Assembly: GCF_900111105.1 (NCBI RefSeq) | Contig: NZ_FOGC01000014.1 | Location: forward strand, 40,152 to 77,396 | DNA length: 37,245 nt | DNA from: Rosenbergiella nectarea | Lineage (GTDB): Bacteria > Pseudomonadota > Gammaproteobacteria > Enterobacterales > Enterobacteriaceae | Direction: 5' to 3' | Shown: piece by piece, positions 34,791 to 37,245 of the stretch | How positions within the stretch are numbered: the first letter of the stretch is position 1 | Layout of the letters: the number at the start of each line of letters is the position of its first letter | Notes under the pieces: generated by a model | What the model saw: the letters and a program-made list of their open reading frames with translations, nothing else | The model's database searches: none | Told to the model about the DNA's origin: nothing | Made by a program: the position numbers and the translations under genes

Positions 34791-35804
34791 TTATTGACTC
34801 CAGGTGCGTTCTAGCACTTTTAGCCAGTTTTGGGTCGTTATTTTTACCAAACTCTCTTCACAGAATCCCCGCCGCCTAAGTCGCTCAGCCAGCAGTGGTA
34901 GTCCGGTGACATCACCCAATGCTTTTGGGACCGATACACCATCAAAATCAGATCCCAAGGCAAGATGTCCATCACCAATCAGTTCAGCGACATAACAGAA
35001 ATGATCAACTAATATGTCCAAGTCGGTCTCTTCACAGCGCGCCCCATCGGGACGGATAAAAGCATTACCAAAGTTGATGCCCACGACTCCTCCACTGTCA
35101 CGGATCGCTAGCAATTGTTGATCCGTTAAATTCCGGGGCTGTGCACAAAGTCGATGAACTGAAGAGTGAGTCGCGATAAGAGGTTGGTTACTGAGTTCGG
35201 CCACTTCCCAGAAGGTTTTCTCATTCATATGAGAACAATCAATCACCATTTTTCTCTCCGCAAGCTGCCCGATAAGTCGTTTCCCCGCTCCCGTAAGACC
35301 GGGGCCACTATCCGGTGTACCAGGAAAACTTCCGGTTACCCCTTCCCCGTATGTATTGGGGGTATTCCAAAAGGGGCCTACACTTCTTACACCGGCGTGA
35401 TAGAAGCGTTCAAGAGAGCTACTGTCTAAAGCTAATGCATCCGCACCCTCTATATGCGCAACCGCAGCAAATACTTGATCTTTTTTAGATTGATGCAGTG
35501 CTGCAGCAGTGGTACAGAGTTTAATTTTCCCTTCAGACAGCTTAATCAGTTCTTTTAAGATCGCGAGCTGCTCCCACATCACCTCGAGTGGGTTATCAAG
35601 CTTTTTAGCATGGTGTGGATATTTATCCGCAATGTAGTGCTTGGGCGGAATGAAAATAGCAAAAAGGCCGCCGATTAGGCCAGACTGTTGAATTCGTGGG
35701 AAGTCGAGATGCCCTTCGATCTTCTCGAAGAAAGCGCCGGGAGTATCCGGATAATTTAACCATAGGTTAAGCAATAGGTCATTGTGGCCATCAAAATAGT
35801 GCAT
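34791..35804 (-). CDS. M19 membrane dipeptidase family protein
   Basis: A 337-residue renal-dipeptidase-like metalloprotein. Zinc ligands are visible: His7 and Asp9 in DGHND, Glu119 in HIEG, His192 in CSHMNEK, His213 in ATHSS, and Asp286 in GSDFDG. It has no signal peptide, so it should be cytoplasmic. It sits 13 bp after yafD and just before pqqA. Release of Glu-Tyr from PqqA fragments is a plausible role beside PqqF, but this is inferred from position only. Confidence 0.88.
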   Translation of the reverse strand: MHYFDGHNDLLLNLWLNYPDTPGAFFEKIEGHLDFPRIQQSGLIGGLFAIFIPPKHYIADKYPHHAKKLDNPLEVMWEQLAILKELIKLSEGKIKLCTTAAALHQSKKDQVFAAVAHIEGADALALDSSSLERFYHAGVRSVGPFWNTPNTYGEGVTGSFPGTPDSGPGLTGAGKRLIGQLAERKMVIDCSHMNEKTFWEVAELSNQPLIATHSSVHRLCAQPRNLTDQQLLAIRDSGGVVGINFGNAFIRPDGARCEETDLDILVDHFCYVAELIGDGHLALGSDFDGVSVPKALGDVTGLPLLAERLRRRGFCEESLVKITTQNWLKVLERTWSQ

Positions 35805-35817
35805 GCTTGATTACTCT

Positions 35818-36606
35818 CTAGGTAAAACTAAATTCGGCTAATAGAGGATTATGGTCCGAGGCTTCTGTCTTCAATACTCGCGCATTTTCGATAAACATTC
35901 CTCGATAAAAAATAAAATCGAGAGGACGACCAAAAGCCGTCCGGCGATGGTCGTGATCAAAATGGACTTCTTTTAGATGATGTTTATGAACAAAATGATA
36001 TAAGGCCTTACTTCGTGGCAGACTCCAAGCATTGAAGTCTCCAGCCATTAGTATTGGGCCACAATGGTGTTGCATATGTTCGCCTACCGTCGCCAGTTGC
36101 TTGCGATAGACTTCTATCCCTAGACTAAAATTAACCGCATGCATATTCACAGCCATGAGCATTTGACCGTTAGGCATAGGATAAACCGTAATCAGGGCTG
36201 ATTTGGCTAAGCGTAATAATGGCTCACGTTCACGCAGTGGGCAACAAAAAATAGGGGCGCTTTTCGCTAATGTCATGACCCCAGAAGGATGTTGCGGAAA
36301 GGATAAAGCAGGAACTTGATCAACCGCAATAAAATGGCAGGTTGCAAAAGTGACCAGTTCTGGAGTCGTCTGAGCTTCTTGTAACATCACTAAATGACTG
36401 TCTTTACCGAAATCGGTTATGACTGACTGCCATTCTGCACGTTGTTGTTTGAAGATGTTCCAAACCAGAACTTTTAGATTTTTATAATCCGGCAGTAACG
36501 CCCCTTCCGGTAAACGATGGACGAACGGAAATTGCAGCTCCGGCGGGAAAACCTGTTCTGCAGGTTGACCTGCCGTATAACGCATAGCAAATGTCTTTTT
36601 TCGCAC
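35818..36606 (-). CDS. yafD: YafD, endonuclease/exonuclease/phosphatase family protein
   Basis: A 262-residue EEP-fold protein closely matching E. coli Yaf[12 protein letters not shown] at the start, [21 protein letters not shown] (Glu ligand), GDFNAWS and the C-terminal SDHNPLL (Asp251, His252). The exact substrate is not established. Its place beside tRNA-Asp and 5S rRNA keeps part of the E. coli order, though dkgB and yafC are absent. Confidence 0.94.
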   Translation of the reverse strand: MRKKTFAMRYTAGQPAEQVFPPELQFPFVHRLPEGALLPDYKNLKVLVWNIFKQQRAEWQSVITDFGKDSHLVMLQEAQTTPELVTFATCHFIAVDQVPALSFPQHPSGVMTLAKSAPIFCCPLREREPLLRLAKSALITVYPMPNGQMLMAVNMHAVNFSLGIEVYRKQLATVGEHMQHHCGPILMAGDFNAWSLPRSKALYHFVHKHHLKEVHFDHDHRRTAFGRPLDFIFYRGMFIENARVLKTEASDHNPLLAEFSFT

Positions 36607-36710
36607 GCTGAAGCTATCCCTCGTTTATGGATGACTAACCGTAATAGTACCAGCCTGTAGGAAAAAATAATGGCTTTAAAAGCGATGTTTTAGGAAGAAT
36701 TTTCTCAAAG

Positions 36711-36742
36711 CAAAAAACCCATGCTATTTCTAGCATGGGTTT
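36711..36742 (-). terminator. Terminator of the rRNA/tRNA-Asp operon
   Basis: A 12-bp perfect stem AAACCCATGCTA / TAGCATGGGTTT with a 4-nt loop, and TTTTTT after it on the minus strand. It ends the 5S-tRNA-Asp transcript. Confidence 0.9.
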
Positions 36743-36753
36743 CTCTTAATAAG

Positions 36754-36830
36754 TGGCGGAACGGACGGGGCTCGAACCCGCGACCCCCTGCGTGACAGGC
36801 AGGTATTCTAACCAACTGAACTACCGCTCC
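36754..36830 (-). tRNA. aspU: tRNA-Asp (GTC)
   Basis: 77 nt with encoded CCA, identical to the copy at 24696-24772; the anticodon GTC is at 36794-36796 (GAC on plus). It lies downstream of 5S rRNA, the arrangement of E. coli rrnH-aspU. Confidence 0.97.
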
Positions 36831-36920
36831 ACCGATTCTGTCTCAAAGTAGCACTGCTACTTTGCTTGTTTCTCCCGCACCGTGTCAAGGGTGTGGTCAT
36901 GACCTAGAGGTCTTAATTGG

Positions 36921-37040
36921 ATGCCTGGCAGTTCCCTACTCTCGCATGGGGAGACCCCACACTACCATCGGCGCTACGGCGTTTCACTTCTGAGTTCGGC
37001 ATGGGGTCAGGTGGGACCACCGCGCTAGTGCCGCCAGGCA
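36921..37040 (-). rRNA. rrf: 5S ribosomal RNA
   Basis: A full 120-nt 5S gene beginning TGCCTGGCGGC on the minus strand and ending GCCAGGCAT, near identical to E. coli 5S. The 23S end is not inside the window. Confidence 0.97.
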
Positions 37041-37245
37041 AATTCTTGCTGCTAAAAACGTTTCTTTTTGACGTACTCGGCGTTAACTTCCCTCGCGCTA
37101 CTCAGTCACATACCGGTGTATGCTCCTTCTTATCGCTTGGTCGTCGCCTTGATTACGATAAAAATTAATCGTTTCTTTACTTCGCAATTCTTTTTAAATA
37201 AACGAATGTGTTCGCTTACCTTTCTATTCGTTAATCTGTCAACGC
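37041..37245. other. 23S-5S spacer (partial)
   Basis: No 23S 3' end appears in these 205 bp, so the spacer is longer than the roughly 90 bp of E. coli. It contains a small palindrome CATACCGGTGTATG (37109-37122), otherwise nothing recognised. Confidence 0.6.

Noticed and set aside
36917-37168. 83-codon plus-strand ORF over the 5S gene
   Set aside because: It is antisense to 5S rRNA and an accident of that sequence.

Overview
The window looks like chromosome of an enterobacterium, most likely Erwiniaceae-like (Rosenbergiella, Tatumella or Pantoea type). The block tRNA-Asp, dnaQ, rnhA, yafS, gloB, mltD, yafD, tRNA-Asp, 5S rRNA matches the E. coli dnaQ-rrnH neighbourhood in gene order and relative orientation. 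The differences are that dkgB, yafC and yafE are absent and a complete PQQ cluster sits between mltD and yafD. Genus cannot be settled from the sequence alone.

Layout. 1-2160: an AT-rich end with a 7-bp tandem repeat, a LysR-type regulator with matching palindromes at both ends of its locus, and a small periplasmic OB-fold (YgiW/YdeI family) protein. 2199-17477: an accessory lipid locus. On the minus strand it has divergent LptF/LptG paralogues, then on the plus strand a Wzx-like flippase, an unknown helical protein and a YtfJ protein. A tight minus-strand operon follows, encoding fatty acyl-AMP ligase, NAD-dependent reductase, acyl carrier protein and serine palmitoyltransferase. Divergent from it are a GNAT-type acyltransferase and a DgkA-like kinase. 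Three thymidylate-kinase-like P-loop proteins and a frameshifted LpxO-type hydroxylase complete the locus. 17721-21924: a cupin, an EexN-like lipoprotein, a MarR regulator with a large operator, a HlyD/DUF2955 export pair and two small envelope proteins. 21955-24345: the btsT-yjiX pyruvate transporter pair. 24696-36830: the conserved dnaQ-yafD block with dipeptidase-pqqABCDEF inserted. 36921-37040: 5S rRNA.

The main reading is that 2199-17477 is a candidate bacterial sphingolipid system. The operon order FAAL, reductase, ACP, Spt plus a GNAT acyltransferase is the gene set known to make ceramide in Caulobacter. The extra genes suggest a longer pathway: phosphorylation or head-group chemistry (DgkA-like and three P-loop kinases), 2-hydroxylation of an acyl chain (LpxO-like, here frameshifted), flipping (Wzx-like) and removal to the outer membrane (a second LptF/LptG pair). 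Only the core enzymatic assignment rests on recognised families. The downstream roles are inferred from gene context.
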